Of a stretch of DNA of 36,902 bases, positions 25,371 to 33,162 are shown piece by piece. Below the pieces are notes generated by a model. That model worked only from the letters and a program-made list of their open reading frames with translations. It did no database searches and was not told the DNA's origin. How positions within the stretch are numbered: position 1 is the stretch's first letter; every line of letters begins with the position of its first letter. Source of the stretch: Deltaproteobacteria bacterium (lineage in GTDB: Bacteria; Desulfobacterota; RBG-13-43-22); assembly GCA_016219225.1 (NCBI GenBank), contig JACRBX010000217.1, positions 1 to 36,902 on the forward strand, given 5' to 3'. The position numbers and the translations under genes were made by a program.

Positions 25371-25412
25371 TATATAGTAATCATATATTAGGCTTAGAGG
25401 AAGAAAAGTCAA
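25371..25412 (-). promoter_or_regulatory. Possible promoter and operator of the toxin-antitoxin-like pair
   Basis: On the minus strand TTGACT (25412-25407) precedes an AT-rich -10 region (TATATG at 25387-25382) with a long spacer of 19. Around it TATAT at 25371-25375 and ATATA at 25383-25387 form a short inverted repeat that could be an autoregulatory operator. Confidence 0.3.
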
Positions 25413-25440
25413 GTAGATTCATTTAATTGTCTGTTGGTGA

Positions 25441-25469
25441 TTGCTTGTTTTTTTAATGAGGTATATTAT
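25441..25469 (+). promoter_or_regulatory. Sigma70-type promoter for trmFO
   Basis: TTGCTT at 25441-25446, a 17-base spacer and TATTAT at 25464-25469 lie 33 bases before the trmFO start codon. Confidence 0.5.
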
Positions 25470-25502
25470 TCAATCATTGAACTTTCAGAGGATCACAGGT
25501 AA

Positions 25503-26831
25503 ATGCCCGATAACAACTCTAAAAAAATAATCGTCATCGGCGGGGGACTGGCCGGATGCGAGGCCGCCTGGCAGGCCTTGAGACAGGGGGTTCCGATCCG
25601 GCTCCTGGAGATGAAGCCCTTGCGGTTTTCTCCGGCTCATGGCTCTCCTTTATTGGCCGAGTTGGTCTGCAGCAACTCCTTCCGCTCCCAGGACCTGGAT
25701 AGTGCGGTAGGGCTGCTCAAGGAAGAAATGCATCGATTGGGCTCCATCGTTATGGAGGCGGCCCGGATACATCAGGTCCCGGCCGGAAAGGCCCTGGCCG
25801 TGGACCGGGAGGGGTTCGCCAGAGAGATTACCTCAAGAATTGCCGCCCATCCCTTGATAGAGGTTATCCACCAGGACGTTTTCACCCTTCCTGAAAAAAG
25901 TCCGCTGATCCTGGCGACCGGGCCTTTAACTACGGACGAATTGGCCCGGGACCTCGGACGGTTGGTCGGTTCAAATCATCTGCACTTCTACGATGCCATT
26001 GCCCCTATTATCCATCTGGATTCCATTGATTTCAACAAGGCTTACCTCGGTTCGCGGTACGGCCATGGGGGAGCGGATTACATCAATTGCCCTATGGATG
26101 AAGGGGAATACACGGTTTTTCTGGAACAAATGCTTCAGGCGGAACAAGTGCCTCTTCATTCTTTCGAAGAAGTGCGTTATTTTGAAGGCTGTCTTCCTGT
26201 TGAAATAATGGCCCAGAGAGGCAGAGACACCTTACGGTTCGGCCCCATGAAACCGGTGGGATTGCCTGATCCAAAGACCGGAGAGATCCCTTTTGCCGTG
26301 GTTCAGCTTCGTCAGGATAACCAGGAAGGGACTTTATATAACATGGTCGGATTCCAGACCAAGCTTAAATGGCCGGAACAGGAGCGCGTCTTTCGTCTGA
26401 TCCCCGGACTGGAAAAGGCGGAATTCGCCCGTTTGGGCAGTATCCATCGCAATACCTTTGTTAATGGACCGGAAGTTTTGTTACCAACCCTGCAACTTAA
26501 AAAGGCCCCTCATATTATATTAGCCGGTCAGATCACCGGGGTGGAAGGCTATGTGGAATCGGCGGCCATGGGTATCCTGGCCGGGATCAATGCCTGCCGG
26601 TTTCTTCAGGATAAACCGTTGGTGATCCCGCCACCGACCACAGCCATAGGTGCACTGGTAGCCCACATCAGCCAAAAACCCAAAAAAGATTTTCAGCCCA
26701 TGAATGTCAATTTCGGACTCTTTCCTCCCCTGGAAGGAAAGATCCCCCGTCGCCTTCGGGGAAAGACCTATTCCGAAAGGGCCTTGGCCGATCTAAAGGC
26801 CTGGATGGCTGAGTGGGAATTGGGTAAATAG
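25503..26831 (+). CDS. trmFO: Folate-dependent tRNA (uracil-5-)-methyltransferase TrmFO
   Basis: TrmFO is an FAD enzyme that makes 5-methyluridine 54 in tRNA using methylenetetrahydrofolate. The 442-residue protein has the FAD Rossmann motif VIGGGLAGCEAAW near residue 11, the LVCSNSFRSQDLDSAVGLLK block, HFYDAIAPIIHLDSID, and YFEGCLPVEIMAQRG with a conserved catalytic cysteine. It ends with GVEGYVESAAMGILAGINA and MNVNFGLFPP. The ATG at 25503 follows a weak AGAGGATCACAGG. The dprA-topA-trmFO neighbourhood is conserved in many bacteria, but here two minus-strand genes plus a malonyl-CoA decarboxylase intervene. Confidence 0.97.
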   Translation: MPDNNSKKIIVIGGGLAGCEAAWQALRQGVPIRLLEMKPLRFSPAHGSPLLAELVCSNSFRSQDLDSAVGLLKEEMHRLGSIVMEAARIHQVPAGKALAVDREGFAREITSRIAAHPLIEVIHQDVFTLPEKSPLILATGPLTTDELARDLGRLVGSNHLHFYDAIAPIIHLDSIDFNKAYLGSRYGHGGADYINCPMDEGEYTVFLEQMLQAEQVPLHSFEEVRYFEGCLPVEIMAQRGRDTLRFGPMKPVGLPDPKTGEIPFAVVQLRQDNQEGTLYNMVGFQTKLKWPEQERVFRLIPGLEKAEFARLGSIHRNTFVNGPEVLLPTLQLKKAPHIILAGQITGVEGYVESAAMGILAGINACRFLQDKPLVIPPPTTAIGALVAHISQKPKKDFQPMNVNFGLFPPLEGKIPRRLRGKTYSERALADLKAWMAEWELGK

Positions 26832-26832
26832 G

Positions 26833-26914
26833 GTTCGGAGTTTAGAGTTCGGAGTTCGGAGCAAACCATTTTCATGCTTCGTGGCGCCAAGCCCTAATGG
26901 TGGCATGAAGGTTT
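26833..26914. repeat. TTCGGAG word repeat and hairpin at a convergent junction
   Basis: TTCGGAG occurs at 26834, 26848 and 26855 with a variant TTTAGAG between. Beyond it AAACC-TTCATGC (26863-26877, with a bulge) can pair with GCATGAA-GGTTT (26903-26914). A role in termination between trmFO and the converging ligase gene is possible but there is no clean T-run. Confidence 0.4.
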
Positions 26915-26928
26915 AATAGGGAATGGGG

Positions 26929-28473
26929 TTATTTTTTTTCCACCTCCTCCTTTAAGGCAAATTTTTTCACTTTGCCCGAGGCCGTCCTGGGGAGTGGTTC
27001 ACAGCGGATAATGTAATCCTTGGGCACTTTGTAGGCCGCCAGTTCTGCAGTGCACAAGGACTTGACATCGCCCGTATCCACGAACTGCCCCTCCTTGCAG
27101 ACAATGACCGCCCAACCGACTTCTCCCCAGCGCTGGTCCGAGACCCCGATGACGGCCACCTCGGCCACAGACGGATCTTTCAGGATGATGTTTTCGATTT
27201 CGGCCGGATAGACGTTCAGACCGCCGCTGATGAACATGTCCTTTTTGCGGCCCCGGATATAGATATAGCCCTCCTCATCATATTCGGCCAGATCCCCGGT
27301 GTGCATCCAGCCTCCGGCAAAGACCTCGCAGGTGGCTTCAGGCTTGTTCCAATAGCCTTTCATGGTGGCCGGGCTCCGGATGACGATCTCTCCCTTCTCG
27401 CCCGGGGGAAGGCGGTTCATAGCTTCATCAACGATCAGCACTTCGCAATTGGTCACCGGCTTTCCGGCTGAGCCGATCTTTCGGACGGCATCCTCCTTTT
27501 TCATGTAGGTGGCGATAGAAGGGCCTTCGGACAGGCCGTAACCCTGGAGCAGGGCGGTTTGGGGAATCAACCGGTGAAAGGCCTCGATCACCGTCACCGG
27601 GACCGGTTCGGCCCCGGTCAGGACGCTCTCCAGACTTTTCAGACCATATTTTGACAGTCCGGGGTAATCGATCAATTGCTTGACGATGGTGGGGACGAGA
27701 AGCACCCGGGTGACCCTCTCCCGTTCGATCAGGTCCAACAGACTGCCGATCTCCAGCCCGCCGCTGGGCATGACGATCACCGTACCGCCCATCCAAAGGG
27801 TGGCCAGAGTGAAATCATGGAACCCGGCGACCCAGCACAGTCCGGGCACACAGAGATAATTTTCCCGGGGCGTGACCTCAAAATCGCCCACCTGGTGGAA
27901 GGAGTTCCAGGCCACCGTCCCCTGGGTGTGCATGGCCCCCTTGGGAAAACCGGTGGTGCCGGAAGTGTATTGCAACAGGAAGAGGTCTTCCGAAAGAACC
28001 TCTTCGAAAACCGGAGAGGCCTTAGCCTGATTAACCAGGACCGAATAGGAAAGGATAGAAGGGGAGGGTGCCGGCCCGCCGATGCAGATGATATCCCTGA
28101 GTCCGGGGGTGCCGCCTTTGCCAGTATCCACCAGGTTCAATAGATCTTCTCCCACCAGGAGCACGGAAGCCCCGGAATCGTTGAGGATGAACTCCACTTC
28201 TTTGGACTTGAGCAAAAAATTCACCGGTACCAGGACCGCCCCCAGGCCGGCCAGGGCGAAAAATATGTCGAACCACTCGGTGCAGTTCCGGAGGAGTACG
28301 GCCACCCGGTTGCCTTTACGGACCCCCAGGGACCGCAATCCATTGGCCAATTGATAAGCCCGGTCTCTCAATTGTCCATAGGTGACCCTCTCGTCTTTGA
28401 ATATGACGGCTTCCTTGTTCGGGGTGATATGACAGCCTTGATCCAGCCTTCTCAAAAAGTATCCGAAGTCCAT
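26929..28473 (-). CDS. AMP-dependent acyl-CoA synthetase/ligase
   Basis: The 514-residue class I adenylate-forming enzyme activates a carboxylic acid with ATP and CoA through an acyl-AMP. The P-loop LLQYTSGTTGFPKG lies at about 166-179, followed by the YGLSEGP motif, GWMHTGDLAEYDEEGYIYI, then RGRKKDMFISGGLNVYPAEIE at the hinge. The C-terminal catalytic lysine is in ASGKVKKFAL. I chose the ATG at 28473 (MDFGYFLRRLDQ) because AGGAAGGAAA lies just upstream; an extension to 28503 is possible. Best resemblance is to medium- or long-chain and aryl acid ligases. The real acid is unknown. It is divergent from the molybdopterin gene. Confidence 0.93.
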   Translation of the reverse strand: MDFGYFLRRLDQGCHITPNKEAVIFKDERVTYGQLRDRAYQLANGLRSLGVRKGNRVAVLLRNCTEWFDIFFALAGLGAVLVPVNFLLKSKEVEFILNDSGASVLLVGEDLLNLVDTGKGGTPGLRDIICIGGPAPSPSILSYSVLVNQAKASPVFEEVLSEDLFLLQYTSGTTGFPKGAMHTQGTVAWNSFHQVGDFEVTPRENYLCVPGLCWVAGFHDFTLATLWMGGTVIVMPSGGLEIGSLLDLIERERVTRVLLVPTIVKQLIDYPGLSKYGLKSLESVLTGAEPVPVTVIEAFHRLIPQTALLQGYGLSEGPSIATYMKKEDAVRKIGSAGKPVTNCEVLIVDEAMNRLPPGEKGEIVIRSPATMKGYWNKPEATCEVFAGGWMHTGDLAEYDEEGYIYIRGRKKDMFISGGLNVYPAEIENIILKDPSVAEVAVIGVSDQRWGEVGWAVIVCKEGQFVDTGDVKSLCTAELAAYKVPKDYIIRCEPLPRTASGKVKKFALKEEVEKK

Positions 28474-28542
28474 TTTTGGTTTCCTTCCTGGTCTTTGCAG
28501 CAACTTTTACACCGGTTGAGATTATCTGCCTGAGTATGGGGT

Positions 28543-28572
28543 AGTGTAGAATGTTCAAAAGAACAGAGTCAA
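28543..28572 (-). promoter_or_regulatory. Promoter with embedded palindrome for the acyl-CoA ligase gene
   Basis: On the minus strand TTGACT (28572-28567), an 18-base spacer and TACACT (28548-28543) resemble a sigma70 promoter. The spacer contains TGTTC-AAAA-GAACA (28552-28565), a perfect 5+5 palindrome suited to a repressor operator. Confidence 0.45.
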
Positions 28573-28606
28573 GTAAAAAAGGAGGTAAGATGTCGCATTC
28601 AGGGCC

Positions 28607-28635
28607 TTGCAAATAAATAAACAACTCTGTATTAT
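28607..28635 (+). promoter_or_regulatory. Sigma70-type promoter for the molybdopterin oxidoreductase gene
   Basis: TTGCAA at 28607-28612, a 17-base spacer and TATTAT at 28630-28635 precede AAGGAGG at 28650-28656 and the ATG at 28663. Confidence 0.55.
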
Positions 28636-28662
28636 CAGCCCATACGAATCAAGGAGGTTTGC

Positions 28663-30807
28663 ATGATGGAAAAACAGCCTGATCAGTGCCGGGAAATGGG
28701 TGTCCGGGAAAAAATGCCGGAAGCGGAAACCGGTCTTGAAATTAAAAAGTCCATTTGTGCTGTTTGTTTCGCCCACTGTGGGGTCAATGCCTATGTTCGG
28801 GACGGCCGTCTTATCAAGATCGAAGGCACCAAGGAATATCCGACGAACGCCGGAAAGTTATGCGGCAAGGGGATGTCCAACCTGCAATATGTCTATCATC
28901 CCGAACGGATTCAAACCCCACTGGTTCGAAAAGGGCCGAAAGGTTCCGGGGAATACGTGTCGGTCTCCTGGGATGAAGCCTTGGACCGGATTGTCTCGGG
29001 CCTTACCCGGATAAAGGAAGAAACGGGGCCGGAATCGGTGGTCTTTTTTTCCGGCTATCCCAAATGGCTGCGGCCGTTCCTTAAGAGAATGGCCCATTCT
29101 TTCGGGTCTCCCAACTATTGTACCGAATCCAGCACCTGTTTCCTGGCCACAACTGTGGCTAATCAGTTGAATTACGGATATGGCGGTGCCGGTTTCGATT
29201 TCAAAGGGGCAAAATGCGTTCTGAACTGGAGCATGAATCCGTTTAACTCGGCAACCCACCTGGTGCCTCGTTTTCTCAAGGCCCTGGAAAACGGTGTCAA
29301 GCTTATTGATGTAGGGCCTCTGGATACTCCTCTGAGCAGGAAGGCGGACATCCATCTCAGGCTCCGCCCCGGTACGTCGGGAGCCTTGGCCCTGGGAATG
29401 GCCAACGTCATGATAGAAGAGGGACTCTTTGACCGGGAATTCGTGGAAAACTGGACCCTGGGGTTTGAAGCCTACCGGGCTTACGTGGAGGGTTTTTCCC
29501 CTGAAGTCACCGAAGGCATCACAGGAGTACCGGCCGATAAGATTATTGCCGCTGCGAGGCTCTATGCTACGTCAAAACCGGCAGCCATGGTCAATAGTGC
29601 CAGCACCACGGTCCATCATACCAATGGGGTGCAAAATCATCGGGCCATAACTGCCCTGATCGGCCTGACCGGAAACTTCGATCGAAGAGGCGGAAACCAT
29701 GTCGTTCCCGCATCCTATTATCATACGCCCACGGGACTGACCACCCGGGAAAGAGAATTTGAGCAATCCCGTCTATGGGAAGATATGGCCCCCCGTATCG
29801 GACAGGACCGCCATCCCCTATGGTGTAAGCTGACCACCGAAGCGCAGTCCACGGTCCTGCCCTTTCAAATCCAAAGCGGAAAACCCTATCCCATCAAGGC
29901 CGTACTGGGATTTGGTTTGAATTATCGTATGTGGCCGGGGTCTGATTTCATTAAAGAAAGCCTCGAAAAACTGGACTTTTTTGTGGACGTCGACCTCTTC
30001 ATGACGGACAGCGCGAAACTGGCCGATGTGGTTCTTCCGGCCTGCAGTTCTTTTGAGCGCAATCAACTGGTCATTACCCCGGCCAGATACGCCCTATGGA
30101 ACCAGCCGGTTATCCCGCCTGTGGGGGAATCCCGATCCGATGCAGAGATTATCCTGGCCTTGTCGCAAAGACTCAACCCTCAGGATACCTTGATGTCTCA
30201 AGGATACGAGGCCTGTCTGGACTGGATATTCGAACCGTCCCATATTAAAATGGCCGATATCAAACAACATCCCGGTGGATTCTTCCTGCCGGACCGCACC
30301 GAGACGCCCTATGAAAAATACAGGGTGGCCGGGTTCCCTACGCCTTCCGGAAAGATGGAATTCACATCCACCCTGTTGAAAGAGGCGGGGATGGATCCCC
30401 TGCCGGTTTATAAAGAACCGGAACAAAGCCCGGTTTCCGATCCGGAAATGGCCAAAGAATACCCTCTTATTCTCACCACCGGTTCCCGCCTGCCTATGCT
30501 GATGCACTCCAGAATGTACCGGATCCCTTCAACCCGGAAACTGCATCCCCATCCCACCGTCGACATCAACCCTCAGGATGCGCGGGTTCGTGGCATTTTA
30601 CCCGATGAATGGGTCACACTGGTTACCCCGAGGGCCTCCCTCCGCGTCAAGGCCAATATAACCGAAGTGGTACCGCCCGGTGTCACTGGTATGTATCATG
30701 GCTGTCCTTCGGCGGATGTCAACCGGCTCATTGATCCGGCTTACCGTGACCCCATCTCCGGATTTCCGGGATACAAGTCTCTTCTTTGCGAGGTAAAAAA
30801 AGTTTAA
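28663..30807 (+). CDS. Cytoplasmic molybdopterin-dependent oxidoreductase (DMSO reductase superfamily)
   Basis: The 714-residue protein binds one [4Fe-4S] cluster through Cys32, Cys35, Cys39 and Cys67 (CAVCFAHC, then KLCGKG) and a bis-molybdopterin Mo or W. Cys159 in TESSTCFLATT is the likely metal ligand by alignment with the family. Molybdopterin-binding segments include LTGNFDRRGGNHVVP and ADVVLPACSSFERN, and the C-terminal domain begins near YPLILTTGSR. No twin-arginine signal is present, so it is cytoplasmic. Overall layout and length resemble acetylene hydratase and related non-redox enzymes, but the residue after the second cluster cysteine is Phe rather than acetylene hydratase's Asp13. 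AAGGAGG precedes the ATG. Its substrate is unknown; it may act with the divergent acyl-CoA ligase. No partner Fe-S or membrane subunits are adjacent. Confidence 0.92.
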   Translation: MMEKQPDQCREMGVREKMPEAETGLEIKKSICAVCFAHCGVNAYVRDGRLIKIEGTKEYPTNAGKLCGKGMSNLQYVYHPERIQTPLVRKGPKGSGEYVSVSWDEALDRIVSGLTRIKEETGPESVVFFSGYPKWLRPFLKRMAHSFGSPNYCTESSTCFLATTVANQLNYGYGGAGFDFKGAKCVLNWSMNPFNSATHLVPRFLKALENGVKLIDVGPLDTPLSRKADIHLRLRPGTSGALALGMANVMIEEGLFDREFVENWTLGFEAYRAYVEGFSPEVTEGITGVPADKIIAAARLYATSKPAAMVNSASTTVHHTNGVQNHRAITALIGLTGNFDRRGGNHVVPASYYHTPTGLTTREREFEQSRLWEDMAPRIGQDRHPLWCKLTTEAQSTVLPFQIQSGKPYPIKAVLGFGLNYRMWPGSDFIKESLEKLDFFVDVDLFMTDSAKLADVVLPACSSFERNQLVITPARYALWNQPVIPPVGESRSDAEIILALSQRLNPQDTLMSQGYEACLDWIFEPSHIKMADIKQHPGGFFLPDRTETPYEKYRVAGFPTPSGKMEFTSTLLKEAGMDPLPVYKEPEQSPVSDPEMAKEYPLILTTGSRLPMLMHSRMYRIPSTRKLHPHPTVDINPQDARVRGILPDEWVTLVTPRASLRVKANITEVVPPGVTGMYHGCPSADVNRLIDPAYRDPISGFPGYKSLLCEVKKV

Positions 30808-30850
30808 GTTCAGGGGGGCTGATGCGTTCGACGGGTTGTTTATTCGTGGA

Positions 30851-31651
30851 TCAGGGATTAACGGCCTCGACCTCTAATCGAACCATTTTTATGTGAAATA
30901 AACCGTCAGCACCCATTGGAAATCGTTCATTGTAGGCATTTATTAAATCATCGATAAAAATATTTCGCTGGTTTTCCGGAATTCTTTCCGTATAAGGCAG
31001 CCAGGTCGTTCTAATCCAACCGGCTAAGCCATCCCTCCCTTTGTGAGTCATATCTTTGGGAATCAGCTCTAACCGTTTTGGGCTCAGCCCCACGGTTTTC
31101 AGCCACTGTTTATATTCATCGGGGGAACAAAAAGTGTAAGGAAATGAAAAACCATCAAAATAGGGCTGCCATTTTCCGTTTTGTATGAGTGTTTCAATTG
31201 AGGCAATAATATCCCGGGCATTTCCTTGGCCGCCCATCTGGAATACTATTCTGCCGGATTTTTTTAAACCTTCTTTGACTCCTTTTAATACCGCCATTTG
31301 GTCTTTTACCCAATGGAGAGCGGCATTGGAGAAGGTAATATCGAATTGCTTGCTAAAATTGAGTTTGGTCGCCTCCAAAAGGACAAATGACAGATTGGGA
31401 TATTTTGATGGAGGATAATTTTTCCGGGCAAGGGTTATCATATCCGGAGAGCTGTCTATGCCGGTGACCTTTCCATTTCTCAACCGGGAACTTAACAGGG
31501 CAGAAACTTTCCCATCCCCGCATCCGATATCGATAACCGATTCTTCTCCGGTAAGGCCAAGCTTTTTAATCAATTCTTGTGCCCATTCATATTGAACGGA
31601 GGAATGTTTACGGTAATCGTCGGAATTCCACGAATAGGTTTTTGGATTCAT
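30851..31651 (-). CDS. Class I SAM-dependent methyltransferase
   Basis: The 266-residue Rossmann-fold methyltransferase carries motif I VIDIGCGDGKVSALL, motif II GIDSSPDM, and the later FDITFSNAALHWVKDQ and KSGRIVFQMGG. The layout is closest to the trans-aconitate 2-methyltransferase (Tam)/UbiE-like group, because of the ALHWV motif. I chose the ATG at 31651 because GGAGAAAG lies just upstream; a TTG at 31663 would overlap that site. It stands alone, convergent to the molybdopterin gene. Substrate cannot be told. Confidence 0.88.
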   Translation of the reverse strand: MNPKTYSWNSDDYRKHSSVQYEWAQELIKKLGLTGEESVIDIGCGDGKVSALLSSRLRNGKVTGIDSSPDMITLARKNYPPSKYPNLSFVLLEATKLNFSKQFDITFSNAALHWVKDQMAVLKGVKEGLKKSGRIVFQMGGQGNARDIIASIETLIQNGKWQPYFDGFSFPYTFCSPDEYKQWLKTVGLSPKRLELIPKDMTHKGRDGLAGWIRTTWLPYTERIPENQRNIFIDDLINAYNERFPMGADGLFHIKMVRLEVEAVNP

Positions 31652-31865
31652 ATCTTTCTCCAAGTTTTCTGAGGCATGAGCGGGGGGCTACAACCTGAGT
31701 GCTCTGTTTACAAAGTCTATTAACGGTACACTACTTGCAATGATTTTTGTGATGGTGCGTCACCAGAATATCGAGAACTTTAACATTATAGGACCATAAA
31801 ATTTAATTGCAAAATATTTATAAACATATGGAAACCAGCAGGAATTCCCGGTCCTATTTTTCTTC

Positions 31866-31894
31866 TTGACCCGTCCTTTTTTTTATCTTAGAGT
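31866..31894 (+). promoter_or_regulatory. Possible promoter for the MetE/UroD-like gene
   Basis: TTGACC at 31866-31871, 17 bases and TAGAGT at 31889-31894. It lies 65 bases before the chosen start and argues against an in-frame TTG start at 31866. The gap 31652-31865 shows no gene. Confidence 0.45.
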
Positions 31895-31958
31895 CATTCC
31901 CGTAGAGCTTTTTCCCATCATCAAAAAAAATCTGCACCGGTCGACCAGGGTAGATCCT

Positions 31959-33005
31959 ATGAAAAGAACGTTTGAAAAGCCGGAATTTACGGCCACGGCC
32001 ATGTCCTTCGTTCCCTACCGGGAGACGCAAAGGGGCGTGGAGGCTATTCTCAAAAACTTCCCGGAGGCCCCCTGTCTTCCGGTCATGACCCGGAGTATTC
32101 GGTGGATGCTTGAAGGAATGCCTTGTCTGGTTTTCGATCGTGAAAAAAGGCGGATCCTGCTCGATCTCTCACCCTCCAGGGAAGGAGAACTCCTCGAATT
32201 CTACAACCGCTATGAAGCCAACGACCTGGATTATTTCGCTATCCAACCGGAGACGGCCCCCTTCCTCTATGCCATGATAAATGCCCTGAGCCGGGAAAGA
32301 CCCCAGGGGCTTAAATGGGTCGTCTTTCACACGGCCGGGCCGCTGATCCTGGGGGATACTATTAAAATGGTCGATGGGACCCCCGCCATCCATAACGAGA
32401 CCCTGCGGGATATGCTGATAAAGGCCAGCAATATCAAGGCCCGGTGGCTGGAAAGAAAGATCAGGGATGAAGTGCCCGGTGTCGAGATCGTCGCCGATCT
32501 TCCAGAAACGACATTGGTGAACTTTACTTCCGCGGGGGGGACCGGAACCCGGGACGAGATCATAGCTGCCATCAATGGAAGTTTTGAAGCCCTAGACTGC
32601 CTGACCTGGATCCACTGTTGCGCCAATGTGGATTGGTCTCTGCTCACCCAAACGACGACCGATGTCATTAATTTCGATGCCTATCAGCACGCGGATAAAG
32701 CAGCCCTCTATGCCGGAGACTTTAAGCGCTTTTTAGAGCGCGGCGGTATGATCGGCTGGGGGATCATCCCTGTTTCCGGGGAGGTGCTGGAAAAGGAAAC
32801 CCTGGAAAGCCTGTTGGACCGGCTTCAAAAGGGAATGGACCTCTTTGTCAAGGCCGGCATTAACGAGGCCTTACTGGCCGCTTCTTCCTGGATAATCCCC
32901 TCCTGCGAGACCGTTCTATTAACTCCCGACCAATCGGACCGGGCCTTCGAACTGACCCGGGAGATCTCCCGGGTCATGAGGGTCAGATACGGATTCGAGG
33001 ACTGA
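31959..33005 (+). CDS. MetE/uroporphyrinogen decarboxylase-superfamily protein, probable zinc-dependent methyltransferase
   Basis: The 348-residue TIM-barrel protein resembles the C-terminal catalytic half of cobalamin-independent methionine synthase and corrinoid-protein methyltransferases of the UROD superfamily. A zinc site is suggested by His219-Cys220 (and Cys221) in WIHCCANVDW and Cys316 in IIPSCETVLLTP, matching the H-x-C and distal Cys pattern of MetE. VVFHTAGPLILGD and NFDAYQHADK are further landmarks. No N-terminal MetE domain is present. The ATG at 31959 follows AGGG; upstream in-frame codons overlap the promoter. Methyl donor and acceptor are unknown. No corrinoid protein is adjacent. 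Confidence 0.72.
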   Translation: MKRTFEKPEFTATAMSFVPYRETQRGVEAILKNFPEAPCLPVMTRSIRWMLEGMPCLVFDREKRRILLDLSPSREGELLEFYNRYEANDLDYFAIQPETAPFLYAMINALSRERPQGLKWVVFHTAGPLILGDTIKMVDGTPAIHNETLRDMLIKASNIKARWLERKIRDEVPGVEIVADLPETTLVNFTSAGGTGTRDEIIAAINGSFEALDCLTWIHCCANVDWSLLTQTTTDVINFDAYQHADKAALYAGDFKRFLERGGMIGWGIIPVSGEVLEKETLESLLDRLQKGMDLFVKAGINEALLAASSWIIPSCETVLLTPDQSDRAFELTREISRVMRVRYGFED

Positions 33006-33089
33006 GGAAGGTCCTGGCTGTTTTTTCAGGGGTGAGGTTTCCTTATTTCCGGCCCTTCTTCTGGCGCACAGGCAACTCTTTTTCGCTTT

Positions 33090-33125
33090 AAAAAAGGAGA
33101 CCCCGATACTATAAAAATATGGGGT
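33090..33125 (-). terminator. Probable intrinsic terminator of the FecR-OmpA-HD-GYP operon
   Basis: Reading on the minus strand, ACCCCATA (33125-33118) pairs with TATCGGGGT (33108-33100, one bulged base) and is followed by CTCCTTTTTT (to 33090). It lies 38 bases beyond the HD-GYP stop codon. Confidence 0.45.
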
Positions 33126-33162
33126 TAAAAATAACGACTCTCAGGGGGCATTTAAAAGAAAA

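Noticed and set aside
28663-30807. Naming the molybdopterin enzyme acetylene hydratase
   Set aside because: The aspartate next to the cluster cysteine that defines acetylene hydratase is replaced by phenylalanine.
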